Assembly: GCA_027080725.1 (NCBI GenBank)
Contig: JALWRC010000064.1
Span: forward strand, 1 to 64,000
DNA length: 64,000 nt
Source of the DNA: Saprospiraceae bacterium
GTDB lineage: Bacteria > Bacteroidota > Bacteroidia > Chitinophagales > Saprospiraceae
Reading direction: 5' to 3'
The notes under the pieces were generated by a model. It saw only the letters and a list, made by a program, of their open reading frames with translations. It was not told the origin of the DNA and made no database searches. Positions 6,434 to 15,393 of the stretch are shown here, piece after piece. The translations under genes were made by a program, and so were the position numbers. Each line of letters opens with the position of its first letter. Positions within the stretch are counted from its first letter, which is position 1.

Positions 6434-8006
6434 ATTTCGGTTGCAAAGGATCTAAGTTATCGATTAATGCCCTTAGATATGACGTTCCATGCTCCAAATA
6501 AGCCGGAATAAAATTATCATATCGCTCTTGTAATTTTCCATTGGGGAAGAGTAGGGCATGTCCTTTGCTGAGACGATTTAATTCTACCTCATGCTTTTGC
6601 TTGATCTGTTTCCCAATTTTTTTGAGGATTCCTTCCATCTGTTGGTTCAAACGGGTTTGGGCAGCTTCCAAGAAGTTGTTTAGATGCAGGTCCTCTGATT
6701 GTGCATACCGGTGGAGGTACTCAAAACTTTTGTCCAAATGCTTGAATACTTCAGAATGCTCTAATAGATGGGGTTGCAATTGTTGTAAAACTATTGTTTC
6801 CCAATTCCTGAGAGAGCTGAATAATTGTGGTGGTTCAAAGATGTGATACCTTTGAAGCAAGCCCTGTATTTGGGGGGGGATCCACAATGCGGAGGGCCTG
6901 CGCAGTAATACCGGGAAGTGGACGCCAAAATGCGAAAAGACCTCCTTGATTTCCATCCAATAGGCAACCTCGGAAGGTCCTCCGATAAAGGCGAGGTTGG
7001 GGAGGATTTGCTCTTGGAATACCGGACGCAGAGCGACATTGGGACTGAATCGCTCCGGGTGCCGCTCCAATAGGTATTGAAGCTTGGTTCTATCCCATTT
7101 GATATCGGTATTCGTAACTGTCCAACTGCCGCCATCCATATCGATTCGTAGCCGGGAATGGTCTGTCTGATAGAAAAGATTAACATCCCGGACAAAGATT
7201 TGTGGGGCATACCCAAATTTTTTATACAAGGCTTCCTGTTGTTGTAGAACCAGTTTTTTGGTGGGGCGTCCTGTCAATTCCTTATGGAGGATTGGTTGGA
7301 ACCGGTGTTTGAGGCGCGCATCATCCATATCGAGAACAAGGAGGCCGGTGCCTTCAAATAATCCCAAAATAAACGCCTGGTAACTCCTACCATAAGATCT
7401 TCCCGGCCGGAATGCCCGGTCAAAGAGGGTACGCAATTCCGGCGCATGAGAACTTTTCCCAAAAAGTGGATAGAGTTCGTTTTGCAAGATAGGGATGAGC
7501 CGGTCAATAGGCATTCGCCCTACGGGGCCACTTGGCTTGGGTGCCTCCCATTGGATGGTTTTTCCAAACAGATGCACCCGGCTAATCTCTTCAAAATCAT
7601 GGTCTTCTGTTCCAATTACAAAAACAGGAAGAACGGTTTGACCCGTCTGTTTGGTTAATGTCGTGCTGAGGTGGATAGCTGCAGCAATTTTATAAACGGT
7701 GTATAGAGGGCCTCCTGCCAGGACGGGCTGATGGGCTGCAGTAACGGTATAAGTGTCGGGTGTGAGAAGGGGCTTAAGCCTTTCGGTGGAGGCTCCAATC
7801 TCTCGATACTGTTTGGAAAGGACTTCATATAACAGCGGACGATCGACCGGAATTTGCCTCCGGGCAGCAATAGCGGCTTCCAATCCCCGCAGGTCAGGAG
7901 GGTATGAAATGAAGTCTTCAAAAACCTCATCCGATTGTAAATACATGCGATCCCTTTCCGAAATCTGTGGCACATATTTGTAGGAGATATGTTTTGCGGT
8001 AATCAA
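6411..8006 (-). CDS. bshC: Putative cysteine ligase BshC (bacillithiol synthesis)
   Basis: This 531-residue protein matches BshC, which adds cysteine to glucosaminyl-malate as the last step of bacillithiol synthesis. Visible family features are VTAAHQPVLAGGPLYTVYK (about residues 88-106), GTEDHDFEEI soon after, and a long C-terminal coiled coil (EAAQTRLNQQMEGILKK). The length is typical. No bshA or bshB lies nearby. It ends inside the accD 3' end, and the upstream DUF721 gene ends 85 bases before its start. Confidence 0.93.
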   Translation of the reverse strand: MITAKHISYKYVPQISERDRMYLQSDEVFEDFISYPPDLRGLEAAIAARRQIPVDRPLLYEVLSKQYREIGASTERLKPLLTPDTYTVTAAHQPVLAGGPLYTVYKIAAAIHLSTTLTKQTGQTVLPVFVIGTEDHDFEEISRVHLFGKTIQWEAPKPSGPVGRMPIDRLIPILQNELYPLFGKSSHAPELRTLFDRAFRPGRSYGRSYQAFILGLFEGTGLLVLDMDDARLKHRFQPILHKELTGRPTKKLVLQQQEALYKKFGYAPQIFVRDVNLFYQTDHSRLRIDMDGGSWTVTNTDIKWDRTKLQYLLERHPERFSPNVALRPVFQEQILPNLAFIGGPSEVAYWMEIKEVFSHFGVHFPVLLRRPSALWIPPQIQGLLQRYHIFEPPQLFSSLRNWETIVLQQLQPHLLEHSEVFKHLDKSFEYLHRYAQSEDLHLNNFLEAAQTRLNQQMEGILKKIGKQIKQKHEVELNRLSKGHALLFPNGKLQERYDNFIPAYLEHGTSYLRALIDNLDPLQPKFTLLLPD

Positions 8007-8091
8007 TTATTGCGGGAGATATGATGAGTAAATAATAGCATATTAATAGTGTTTAAGGATAGAGTCTAACATATATCTGCTCTCGACCGAT

Positions 8092-8379
8092 TTAACGAAT
8101 CCGAATTTCCTTGATGGCTTCCTCTCCGAGCGATTCGTTGAGTTTTAGACGCAGAATTTGTTTTTGAAGGTTGAGCTCATGCCGGAGCACAGCTGAGTGA
8201 AGGTGAATATACAGCACGCCGCTTTTGAAGCGAAGATCTTTCATATGACGGTTAAAGGCACGTCCCCATTGGGCGTCCCATATCTCTTCTATCCGCACTT
8301 TGAGTAGTTTATCTTGTACCTTTTCTCCATGCATCCACTGGAGAAGGACATCTTTAAGAGGACTATCATTATGGGACAT
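8092..8379 (-). CDS. DUF721 (DciA-like) domain protein
   Basis: This 95-residue protein has the DUF721 pattern: an N-terminal helix (SPLKDVLLQWM), W(D)AQWG near residue 36, and a beta-strand block (LRFKSGVLYIHLHSAVLRHELNL). DUF721 includes the DciA helicase loader, and short versions are common beside recF in Bacteroidota. It lies 16 bases after recF on the same strand, so the two are probably cotranscribed. A role in replication is inferred from the family and the neighbour. Confidence 0.8.
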   Translation of the reverse strand: MSHNDSPLKDVLLQWMHGEKVQDKLLKVRIEEIWDAQWGRAFNRHMKDLRFKSGVLYIHLHSAVLRHELNLQKQILRLKLNESLGEEAIKEIRIR

Positions 8380-8395
8380 GGCAATTATGGATTAT

Positions 8396-9505
8396 TTAGA
8401 CTGATAACGATTGGAGCTCTCCTTCGTTCATTTTATACGCGGCACCGTCACCATTTGATTTACCAAAGATATGGCGCATCCTTCCGGTGTCGGTGTCAGT
8501 AATAAATACCTGGCCAAAGGCCGAATGCCGCAAGAATTCGAGCAGTGACTGTACTCTGCTTGCATCGAGTTTGGCAAATATATCGTCGATAAGAAGAATC
8601 GGTCTTTTGCCGGTTTGTTCGGAGAGAAATTGGTATTGAGCCATTTTAAGGGAGAGAACAAAGGATTTGAGTTGCCCTTGTGAGGCAAAACGCTTGATGG
8701 GGCGCCCGTTGATTTCAATCACCAGGTCATCCTTATGGATACCTTTTCCGGTTCGCTTCGTCATCCGGTCGGTCTGGTAATTGGCTTTGGCCAGTTCGTG
8801 TAGGGAGGCTTCCGAGAGTTGGGATTGGTATGAAATGGTAACATCCTCGCGTCCCAGGCTAATCTCTTGGTAATGCCGTAGGACATAGGGGAGAAGTGAC
8901 CGGGTAAATTGCTTTCTTATCTTAAAAATTTGTTGGGCGAATGGAACCATCTGAATATCATACGTCTCGAGTAATTGTGAGATATCTTGCCCGGGCGGAG
9001 CACTTTTCAAAAGGGCGTTTCTTTGGCGTAGCAACTTATTGTATCCCTTAAGGGCTCTTAGGTAACTCTGATCTTTCATGGACAATGTGCGATCCATCCA
9101 TCGCCTACGCTCTGCAGAGGCACTCAGGAGAATAAATCCATCATCCGGAGTGATAAACACCACGGGAATTATGCCGATGTGTTCGGTTATTTGTTTGACC
9201 GGCTGCTTGTTGTGCTCGATGATGCGCTTACCTCCTCTGGGCATTTTTGCCACTACTGACATCCGGGCGGTGTCCGTAACAAGGTGGGTTTCAATCCTGA
9301 GAAAGTCCTCTTCGAATAAGATGAGCTCATCGGCGTTGGAGGAAGTAAAGTAACTCCTGCCGAAAGCTAAATAGTAAATGGCATCCAGCAGATTGGTCTT
9401 GCCCATTCCGTTGTCTCCGACGACGTAATTAAACCGCGCATCCGGCTGAATATGTACCTTCCGGAGATTCTTGTAATGGGTGATATGTAGATCAGTTATT
9501 TGCAA
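8396..9505 (-). CDS. recF: DNA replication and repair protein RecF
   Basis: RecF is an SMC-like ATPase that helps load RecA at gaps. The 369-residue protein has Walker A GDNGMGKT (residues 30-37), ITPDDGFILL, the signature region (FASQGQLKSFVLSLKMAQ) and Walker B with the D-loop (PILLIDDIFAKLD). The length is typical. It sits between gldC and the DUF721 gene, all on one strand. One copy of the 14-base motif GGTATGAAATGGTA lies within it at 8827-8840. Confidence 0.96.
   Translation of the reverse strand: MQITDLHITHYKNLRKVHIQPDARFNYVVGDNGMGKTNLLDAIYYLAFGRSYFTSSNADELILFEEDFLRIETHLVTDTARMSVVAKMPRGGKRIIEHNKQPVKQITEHIGIIPVVFITPDDGFILLSASAERRRWMDRTLSMKDQSYLRALKGYNKLLRQRNALLKSAPPGQDISQLLETYDIQMVPFAQQIFKIRKQFTRSLLPYVLRHYQEISLGREDVTISYQSQLSEASLHELAKANYQTDRMTKRTGKGIHKDDLVIEINGRPIKRFASQGQLKSFVLSLKMAQYQFLSEQTGKRPILLIDDIFAKLDASRVQSLLEFLRHSAFGQVFITDTDTGRMRHIFGKSNGDGAAYKMNEGELQSLSV
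8827..8840 (+). repeat. 14-base dispersed motif, within recF
   Basis: Exact copy of GGTATGAAATGGTA read on the plus strand, inside the recF coding region. See the finding on this motif for the other sites. Confidence 0.6.
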
Positions 9506-9542
9506 TCCAAACGATTAAGTCGTAGAATAGCCCGGTGTAGAG

Positions 9543-9878
9543 CTATTGCTCATCTTTGGGTTCGATAAGCCCAGTCGATACTCCGAAGTACTCTGCAAAG
9601 GATTTCATGGCACCGGCCAATTGGGCGTTGCCGGTGGCCTTGACGTAGGTGTCTGTCATGGCATTGAGGGTGGTGAAGAAAAATTGATCCATTTCACGCA
9701 CCTCCATATCCCTGGTCCACAAGTCAATTTTCAGCGTTTCTTTTGTTTTTTCATCAAAGAAAGACAAGAGCATGGCTTTTGCTTGTTCTTCTTGTCCGGA
9801 GGCCTCCCATGAGATGGATTCGGGGATTTGATCCTCACCCAAGGTGACAGTGATATTTATTTGATTTGTCTTACTCAT
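9543..9878 (-). CDS. gldC: Gliding motility protein GldC
   Basis: This 111-residue protein matches GldC: it opens with short strands (INITVTLGEDQIPESISWEASG), followed by FDEKTKETLKIDLWTRDMEV and MDQFFFTTLNAMTDTYVKATGN. GldC is a small cytoplasmic protein of Bacteroidota associated with gliding/T9SS genes, and its exact role is not firm. It is first in the gldC-recF-DUF721 group, 37 bases before recF. A TACTTTTG box at 9896-9903 is its likely promoter. Confidence 0.9.
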   Translation of the reverse strand: MSKTNQINITVTLGEDQIPESISWEASGQEEQAKAMLLSFFDEKTKETLKIDLWTRDMEVREMDQFFFTTLNAMTDTYVKATGNAQLAGAMKSFAEYFGVSTGLIEPKDEQ

Positions 9879-9895
9879 ATTATTCTAATTTGGCG

Positions 9896-9903
9896 CAAAA
9901 GTA
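9896..9903 (-). promoter_or_regulatory. -7 box for gldC-recF
   Basis: On the minus strand this reads TACTTTTG, a match to TAnnTTTG, 17 bases before the gldC start codon. That spacing fits a short leader. Confidence 0.5.
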
Positions 9904-9936
9904 CGGATAAAGTAGATGCCGGAGGAAGGCTGAAGG

Positions 9937-10421
9937 AAAGTGTTGCATTACAAAGTGCACATTTTTACAACCTCATACCGCCACGGCGGCACAGGCTCCC
10001 CCATCCCTACCGCCACAGCGGCACAGGCTCTTCTCCTTCATAGCCTGTGATGCCTCGGCGTTATTCAATCTGTTCATCGTATGAGTATTTATTATGAAGG
10101 AGAGGGGGGCTTATGTTTATCTAACTGTTGGGAATTTCATTAGGGTAATATTCAGCTAGATAAAGAGAGTATCCCTACCGCCACGGCGGCACAGGCTATT
10201 CTCCTTTGGCTATGGATTTACTATGTTACTTGATGTATTTCAAAGGAGAAGGGGTTAGGGGATGAGGTTGTTTAGACGGGATTCGGGATTAAGAGGATGT
10301 ATTCTCTATTCCTGTACCGCTATGACGGCACTGGCTATACTACTTAAAACCTGTGAAATCAAAGCGTGCTAGGCTCATTTTGTGCACTTTGTAATACACA
10401 CAAAGAAAAGTGTTGCATTAC
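9937..10421. repeat. Repeat element B with inverted ends and flanking direct repeats
   Basis: The left end GCATTACAAAGTGCAC (9945-9960) and right end GTGCACTTTGTAATACACAC (10382-10401) are inverted copies and match the ends of elements A (4685) and C (18157). A 15-base direct repeat AAAGTGTTGCATTAC borders it at 9937-9951 and 10407-10421. The inside differs from A and C: it holds four copies of a 23-base palindrome-centred unit (core CCGCCACGGCGGCACAGGCT), at about 9976, 10009, 10176 and 10314. There is no convincing open frame. It sits just beyond the 3' end of the radical SAM operon. Confidence 0.7.
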
Positions 10422-10442
10422 TGGTTTTATTGCAATTTTGGT

Positions 10443-11765
10443 TTAGCCTACCTGCTGTTTCCAAAAGCGGTCTTTATCGCTGAACAATCGCCTCAAATAG
10501 ATACGATAGGCCAGATTGCCTCCGAAAGTGATAAAGAAATTCTTGCCGGAAGCCATTGTGCGCTTAAAAATAGGCGCCAATTTGAAGGTCTCTCTATAAG
10601 CCCATTTAAAACCTGCATCCAATTCTTCCGGGGTCATTTGCATGGGTTGGAAGACTACGTGCTGTGTGTCATAATGTGGCCAGTATTCATGCAAGATACG
10701 TCCCTCTTCCTTTAACTTTTTAAATAGGCTGGTACGGGGATAAGGGGTATTAATTGCATAACGCGGAATGTCGATTTTGTGGGTGTTGACGTAATCTACT
10801 GTTTGTTCGAATACAGATTTGTCATCACTGTCGAGGCCAAATATAAAAGTACCCATCAATACGACATTAATTCTGCGCAATTCGCGGATGATATACTGAT
10901 AGTTTTCGATTTTGTTAAAGCCCTTACTAATATCTTTTAACGAATTGGAGCTGATGGACTCCAGACCTATCAGTAAATAAGAGCATCCGCTTTTTTGCAA
11001 GAGATCGACCACTTCGGGATCGCGAAAAATCTTGGTCGTCGCCAATCCTCCCCAGATAATTTTTAAAGGGATTAGTGCCCGGAGTAATTCTTTGAAATAT
11101 AGCATGTCTTCCCCCATGCTCACATCATTAAAGACAATTCTTTTGGTGTTCAATGATTTGATCTCGTCTATTACTTCGTGAATGGGTCTAGTCTGCCATC
11201 CAAATTCCGCCGCCGGAACTGCGCAAAACTCACAGACCCCCTTGCACCCGCGTGTGGCGCTTACCGTATTGGGAGACATATACCCAAATCTTTTTTGCAA
11301 ATCCCTGCGTGCCATAGGTAGGCTCCTGAATAAATTGGAACTTTTGTCTTCATCATATCTGGGGAGCATGTGTCCGGCTGCATAGTCCCGTAGTAACCTC
11401 GGCCAACTCTCCTCCGCAAAACCTGTAACAATACTGTCAGCATGCTGTGCCGCCTCTTCCGGCAATAAGGTGACGTGTACGCCACCCAATACTACCTTAA
11501 CCCCTCTGTTCCGATAATACTTTGCGATATCATAAGCCCTATATGCAGTACCGGTCAAGACACTAATCCCAACGAGATCTACTTCGTCAATATAAGGACT
11601 TTGTCCAACACTCTCATCCTTTACCACGACTTCGACATCCAGGTCTTGTGGGACGAGCGCTGCAAGGGTAGTTGCTGTCAAGGGGGCCTCCCTAAAGGAG
11701 GTCTTGAAAGGCCAAATATCGAGCTTGTGAATCCGGCCGTCCGGCAATATTATTCCAATTTTCAT
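10443..11765 (-). CDS. B12-binding radical SAM protein 1 (DUF4070 type)
   Basis: This 440-residue enzyme has an N-terminal Rossmann-like B12-binding domain (residues 1-130, with DLVGISVLTGTAYRAYDIA and VVLGGVHVTLLPEEA) and the radical SAM cluster motif C174-x3-C178-x2-C181. The C-terminal part (YPRTSLFKKLKEEGRIL...HVVFQPMQMTPEEL) is the DUF4070 extension seen in HpnR-type methylases and related enzymes. Such proteins do difficult C-methylations or rearrangements on lipids and natural products. It is the last gene of the operon, 55 bases after the GH3-like gene. The substrate cannot be told from sequence. Confidence 0.88.
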   Translation of the reverse strand: MKIGIILPDGRIHKLDIWPFKTSFREAPLTATTLAALVPQDLDVEVVVKDESVGQSPYIDEVDLVGISVLTGTAYRAYDIAKYYRNRGVKVVLGGVHVTLLPEEAAQHADSIVTGFAEESWPRLLRDYAAGHMLPRYDEDKSSNLFRSLPMARRDLQKRFGYMSPNTVSATRGCKGVCEFCAVPAAEFGWQTRPIHEVIDEIKSLNTKRIVFNDVSMGEDMLYFKELLRALIPLKIIWGGLATTKIFRDPEVVDLLQKSGCSYLLIGLESISSNSLKDISKGFNKIENYQYIIRELRRINVVLMGTFIFGLDSDDKSVFEQTVDYVNTHKIDIPRYAINTPYPRTSLFKKLKEEGRILHEYWPHYDTQHVVFQPMQMTPEELDAGFKWAYRETFKLAPIFKRTMASGKNFFITFGGNLAYRIYLRRLFSDKDRFWKQQVG

Positions 11766-11820
11766 ACGACTGTATTTTTTGATGGATTTATGCTGTAGAG
11801 TGAGTTTTGGGAATACATAT

Positions 11821-13536
11821 TTAGTGTGTTTTTGTGTTGATGGGCCTTGACGGCTTTGGTTTACTAACTGAAGCGTTGAGGATTTGAGTTGAAATGTCCG
11901 GGTCTGCTATGAGTGGCAGGTCTTTGGCTGTGCTCTGCAGCTTGTTTTGCTGTGTTGCTCCGCGGTAAGCATCCAATTTTCTTCCATCCATCCAATAGAT
12001 TTTGGGTGCCGATAATTGCCCTAAAATCCTACAATTTTTGTAGTGATAATTATCCATTAGCAGCTTGTCTAAATTGGTGCATAGCTCCTTTGTAATGTCG
12101 AAGGGAGTCCCTACAGATTGCTCCAGAAAAAGGATATAGCAGGCTTTTTCTTCTTCGACAAAGGGGGCCAGAAAATAATTGCCATAGATATCTCCGGGCA
12201 GGAGCTTTTTAAGGGCTTTTCCGACGTGGAAGGCATTGAGTTTTTCACCGCGGACATCACTTATCACATCATTTTTGCCGACAAAGGATAGGTGAATTTT
12301 ACCCTCAAAATATCCCTCAAATCGGACAATGTCATGGGTTCGATACCGGTAGAGTCCTCCTGAGGTGGTCATTATTACTTCGTATTGATGGCCTCTGACC
12401 AATTGGTCGACGAGCAGGATTTCCCGGGTTTCGGTATTGCAGAATTCGTAAAAATGGATGTCGGTTGTCAGAACGGTTTTAGACTCGTTGCTTTTTTTGT
12501 CTATTATTGGTATCGAGACAATTCCTTCCGTCATCAGGAGTCCTTTACCTTGACAATACGTTTTCGGGAAGAGTCTTTTTATGGTCTGAAATCCCGGGTA
12601 GGCCCACCCTTCAGACCAGGCACTAATGACTCGTAAGTCCGGCCAAATCTCGTTCCAATGCGTATCTTCAAGGGTACCACCCACCGGAAGGAGTGCCTCC
12701 AGTAATTCCGAGCGCCGTGGATTTTTGTGCAAATATCTCTCAGCCACTTTTCTCAGTTTTTTGTCCTGTATTCTCTGCTCTGAAACGGCCCCTCTTCTAA
12801 GGTCCCGGATGATGTCATTTCTGAACTGAAGAATCTTATGTAGGATAATCGTCAAAAGCGAGGGATTCCAAACTGAAATTAATCTGAGATTTTCGGTTTG
12901 TAGCAAAAAAAGGGATAGGAGGTAGTAGTAATTCTCCATGTCAGTGACAACCGAAAGAAAAGAAGGAACCGCCATCATCCGGTCTATCAGTATTCTCCCG
13001 AAACGGCCAAAATAGGAGCTGTCAGTGGCAAACTCCACCGGTACTTTGCTCTTTTCCACATTCGGCGGAACGACCGGAGAAATTATCCAAAAGGATTTTC
13101 CCCTTTTTATCTCCGGAAAACGTAGATAAAGATCGTATAACCAAGTGTACAATGCGTGTGAAAAATCCCTTCGTAATGCATCATTGTAGGGGATGAGTTT
13201 CGAAGAGGAGGAACTGCCACTAGAAGGGATAAATCGCCGGACGTGGCAGTGGGTCAACACCTCTTTTTGACCTTGTTTTATTTGCTCTACATAAGGAAGG
13301 ATATTTTCGTAATCTACGATAGGTACCATTTTTTGATAGGTTGGAATATCTTTTATTTTATCGAAGTGGTGCTCCCTGCCGTATGTGGTATCTCTATTGG
13401 CCAGTATGAGTCGCATGAGCACATCCTCTTGTTGTGATCGCAGGTCTTTGGAGGAGGACATAAAACCGGCGTAATGCCTCCTGTAGTATAGCATATTGAA
13501 ATGGTGGAATATATAGGTTAAGGGGGCTGTTTTCAT
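11821..13536 (-). CDS. GH3-family acyl-adenylating ligase
   Basis: This 571-residue protein belongs to the GH3 family, whose plant members use ATP to join carboxylic acids to amino acids. The phosphate-binding loop is visible as SSGSSSSSK near residues 105-113. TSGGLYRYRTHDIVRFEGYFEG matches the conserved late motif and hinge, followed by a C-terminal domain (FVGKNDVISDVRGEKLNAFHV). The start at 13536 is chosen because it overlaps the upstream GNAT stop as ATGA; a longer frame to 13599 would run into that gene. It would make an acyl-adenylate and pass it to an amine or other acceptor, probably within the pathway of this operon. Confidence 0.85.
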   Translation of the reverse strand: MKTAPLTYIFHHFNMLYYRRHYAGFMSSSKDLRSQQEDVLMRLILANRDTTYGREHHFDKIKDIPTYQKMVPIVDYENILPYVEQIKQGQKEVLTHCHVRRFIPSSGSSSSSKLIPYNDALRRDFSHALYTWLYDLYLRFPEIKRGKSFWIISPVVPPNVEKSKVPVEFATDSSYFGRFGRILIDRMMAVPSFLSVVTDMENYYYLLSLFLLQTENLRLISVWNPSLLTIILHKILQFRNDIIRDLRRGAVSEQRIQDKKLRKVAERYLHKNPRRSELLEALLPVGGTLEDTHWNEIWPDLRVISAWSEGWAYPGFQTIKRLFPKTYCQGKGLLMTEGIVSIPIIDKKSNESKTVLTTDIHFYEFCNTETREILLVDQLVRGHQYEVIMTTSGGLYRYRTHDIVRFEGYFEGKIHLSFVGKNDVISDVRGEKLNAFHVGKALKKLLPGDIYGNYFLAPFVEEEKACYILFLEQSVGTPFDITKELCTNLDKLLMDNYHYKNCRILGQLSAPKIYWMDGRKLDAYRGATQQNKLQSTAKDLPLIADPDISTQILNASVSKPKPSRPINTKTH

Positions 13537-14243
13537 AACATTGAAAAATGTTTTTGTAAATGAGGATGGATATTGTCCAATTCCAACTCTGTAATACACA
13601 GCAATTCATCTCCTTTGATAAAACCCGGATTGTTTTCATAGAAGAATACCTCATGTGGATTGCTGTTTCTATTCCTGGGTGGGTGAAATGCTTCTTTCAG
13701 ATACTGATGTTCTCCCGAGGAGACGATAATCCCTGTGTGTGGATTATAACGATGAGGAAATATTTCATACCCGATTCTATCCATAAACTCCTTATAAACC
13801 GTTGGGGTGTTACTCTTGTAATTGGGATAGAAGACACGGTAAAATACGGGCAAAAAACGATAGGTGCGCACTCCTTTGGAGATCAACATCCAAAATATCC
13901 TGTAGTCTTCTTGCGCCTTCTTTATCTCCCTAGTTAGCTGCCAAAAGACATCCGGTAAGACCCTCGTCCCCCAATACCTCCGGTCGATAATCGTATCCCC
14001 GGAATAGACAACTGTCACCTTTTCCTTGCCCAAAAGCGAGTAAAACACTTTTTGGGTAGAAAAGCCGGCCACTTTACCATTATCTATAGATTTGAGAAGG
14101 ATGATGTAGTCTTTTTCATACAGGTCCTCCCTAAATTGGTCCAAACTGACATTGCCGAAGTACTTCGACATGAGACCAAACATTTCACACTCCTCTTTTG
14201 GTGTGATTTTTCCTGGGTGCAGGTATTGTCCTTTTAGCTTCAT
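13533..14243 (-). CDS. GNAT-like acyltransferase 2
   Basis: This is a protein of about 236 residues. The central part KVTVVYSGDTIIDRRYWGTRVLPDVFWQL resembles the acetyl-CoA strand and helix of GNAT enzymes, but the usual R/Q-x-x-G-x-G/A loop is weak. The start at MKLKGQYLHP (14243) leaves 16 bases after the upstream gene; ATGs at 14282 and 14300 would overlap that gene. It overlaps the GH3-like gene by 4 bases, so the two are translationally coupled. It probably transfers an acyl or aminoacyl group, but the substrate is unknown. Confidence 0.6.
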   Translation of the reverse strand: MKLKGQYLHPGKITPKEECEMFGLMSKYFGNVSLDQFREDLYEKDYIILLKSIDNGKVAGFSTQKVFYSLLGKEKVTVVYSGDTIIDRRYWGTRVLPDVFWQLTREIKKAQEDYRIFWMLISKGVRTYRFLPVFYRVFYPNYKSNTPTVYKEFMDRIGYEIFPHRYNPHTGIIVSSGEHQYLKEAFHPPRNRNSNPHEVFFYENNPGFIKGDELLCITELELDNIHPHLQKHFSML

Positions 14244-14259
14244 TGTTCCTGAGGTTTTT

Positions 14260-15393
14260 CTATAGTGCTCCGAGTTCAACATAGGGTATACCGTGGTCAA
14301 CGGAGATGTCTTCTCCGTTGGCTGCGAAGATTAATCTGCTTTTAATGGTGTAATGGGTGAAGTCGATTCCGGACAGTAACGGGTTTTTTTGATGCATCAT
14401 CAGGACGAGCAGCTGCCCTTTGGTACCCGGTGCAGCGGTTCGTTCTTTAATCCTTTGCAACAAAGCCCGAAATATGTTGATGTCGTCCTCCCGGATGGTA
14501 AGCATGGACAGGATTAGATAACTGACCGGCTCGCCTGCTTTAGGAAGGGTGGGGCTTCCTTTTATTTTGAGAAAAAGATTTAGGGCTGGACGCACCAGAT
14601 TCAGCCAGAAAGGATAGTTGTCCGGAACCCATGTTTTGATGTACGATTGGTCCCATATTGCGACACAACCAACAATTTCATGCCCCCTCTTAGCCAACAG
14701 AATGTCCTCAGTACAGAGGTCTCTCAGTATCCCACTTGAGTTGGTGATATCTTCCTTTGTGTAAAACGGCAGGAAGGTATGACGCCCGGCTTGTTGTGCC
14801 CGGAAATGTAAGAGGGCATCGAGGTCGGAAACCGTTGCCATCATGGTTTTTATTCCCTTTGTCGGTGCAGGTACATTGATGGCTTGTGGGGTGATTACCA
14901 TGGTTTTGAGCTTGCCGAGATCCCGATATTGGATCATCCCTCTTCTCTTTTGGAGAAGTAATTCGAAGAGATGATTATTGTCCTCCATGACTGTTGACAA
15001 GTATCCCGTGCAGTCTTTTGTGTAGTGGAACAGTATCCGGAAAAGCAGACCGAATACGCTCTTATTGCGGTATTTTTCTTGGATAAACAACTCACTCACG
15101 TAGGCAATTTGTCGAATGCTACCGTTGATAAATACCTTCTTTTTACTAATTATCCCGACTCCGGCAAATTGTCCGTTATGTGTATCTTTTACAGCGGCGA
15201 CGATGGTGTGGCTTCCTTTGGGTTGGAGCATGTTTTGAAATGCGGTATTGGACCGGGCATGAAAAGTAAAGCCGGAGGAATTTCTATGTCTCTCAAGCCA
15301 CAAAGCCAGAACCTCCAATTCTTCTCCCATGATCTCATAGGGGATAAACCGAGGATGATTACCCTTTATCAGATGTAGTAATACTGGCATCAC
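14260..15393 (-). CDS. GNAT-like acyltransferase 1 (probable two-domain)
   Basis: In this 377-residue protein the first half holds a GNAT core: VAAVKDTHNGQFAGVG, then IAYVSELFIQEKYRNKSVFGLLFR, which is the beta4 strand and CoA-binding helix. The second half (from about residue 185) repeats the plan in a weaker form (DILLAKRGHEIVGCVAIWD). Double GNAT proteins are often acyl or aminoacyl transferases. The start overlaps the stop of radical SAM 2 by 4 bases. The function in this operon is unknown. Confidence 0.68.
   Translation of the reverse strand: MMPVLLHLIKGNHPRFIPYEIMGEELEVLALWLERHRNSSGFTFHARSNTAFQNMLQPKGSHTIVAAVKDTHNGQFAGVGIISKKKVFINGSIRQIAYVSELFIQEKYRNKSVFGLLFRILFHYTKDCTGYLSTVMEDNNHLFELLLQKRRGMIQYRDLGKLKTMVITPQAINVPAPTKGIKTMMATVSDLDALLHFRAQQAGRHTFLPFYTKEDITNSSGILRDLCTEDILLAKRGHEIVGCVAIWDQSYIKTWVPDNYPFWLNLVRPALNLFLKIKGSPTLPKAGEPVSYLILSMLTIREDDINIFRALLQRIKERTAAPGTKGQLLVLMMHQKNPLLSGIDFTHYTIKSRLIFAANGEDISVDHGIPYVELGAL

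Noticed and set aside
9975-10337. CRISPR array
   Set aside because: The four 23-base units are unevenly spaced and palindrome-centred, with no equal spacers and no cas genes nearby.
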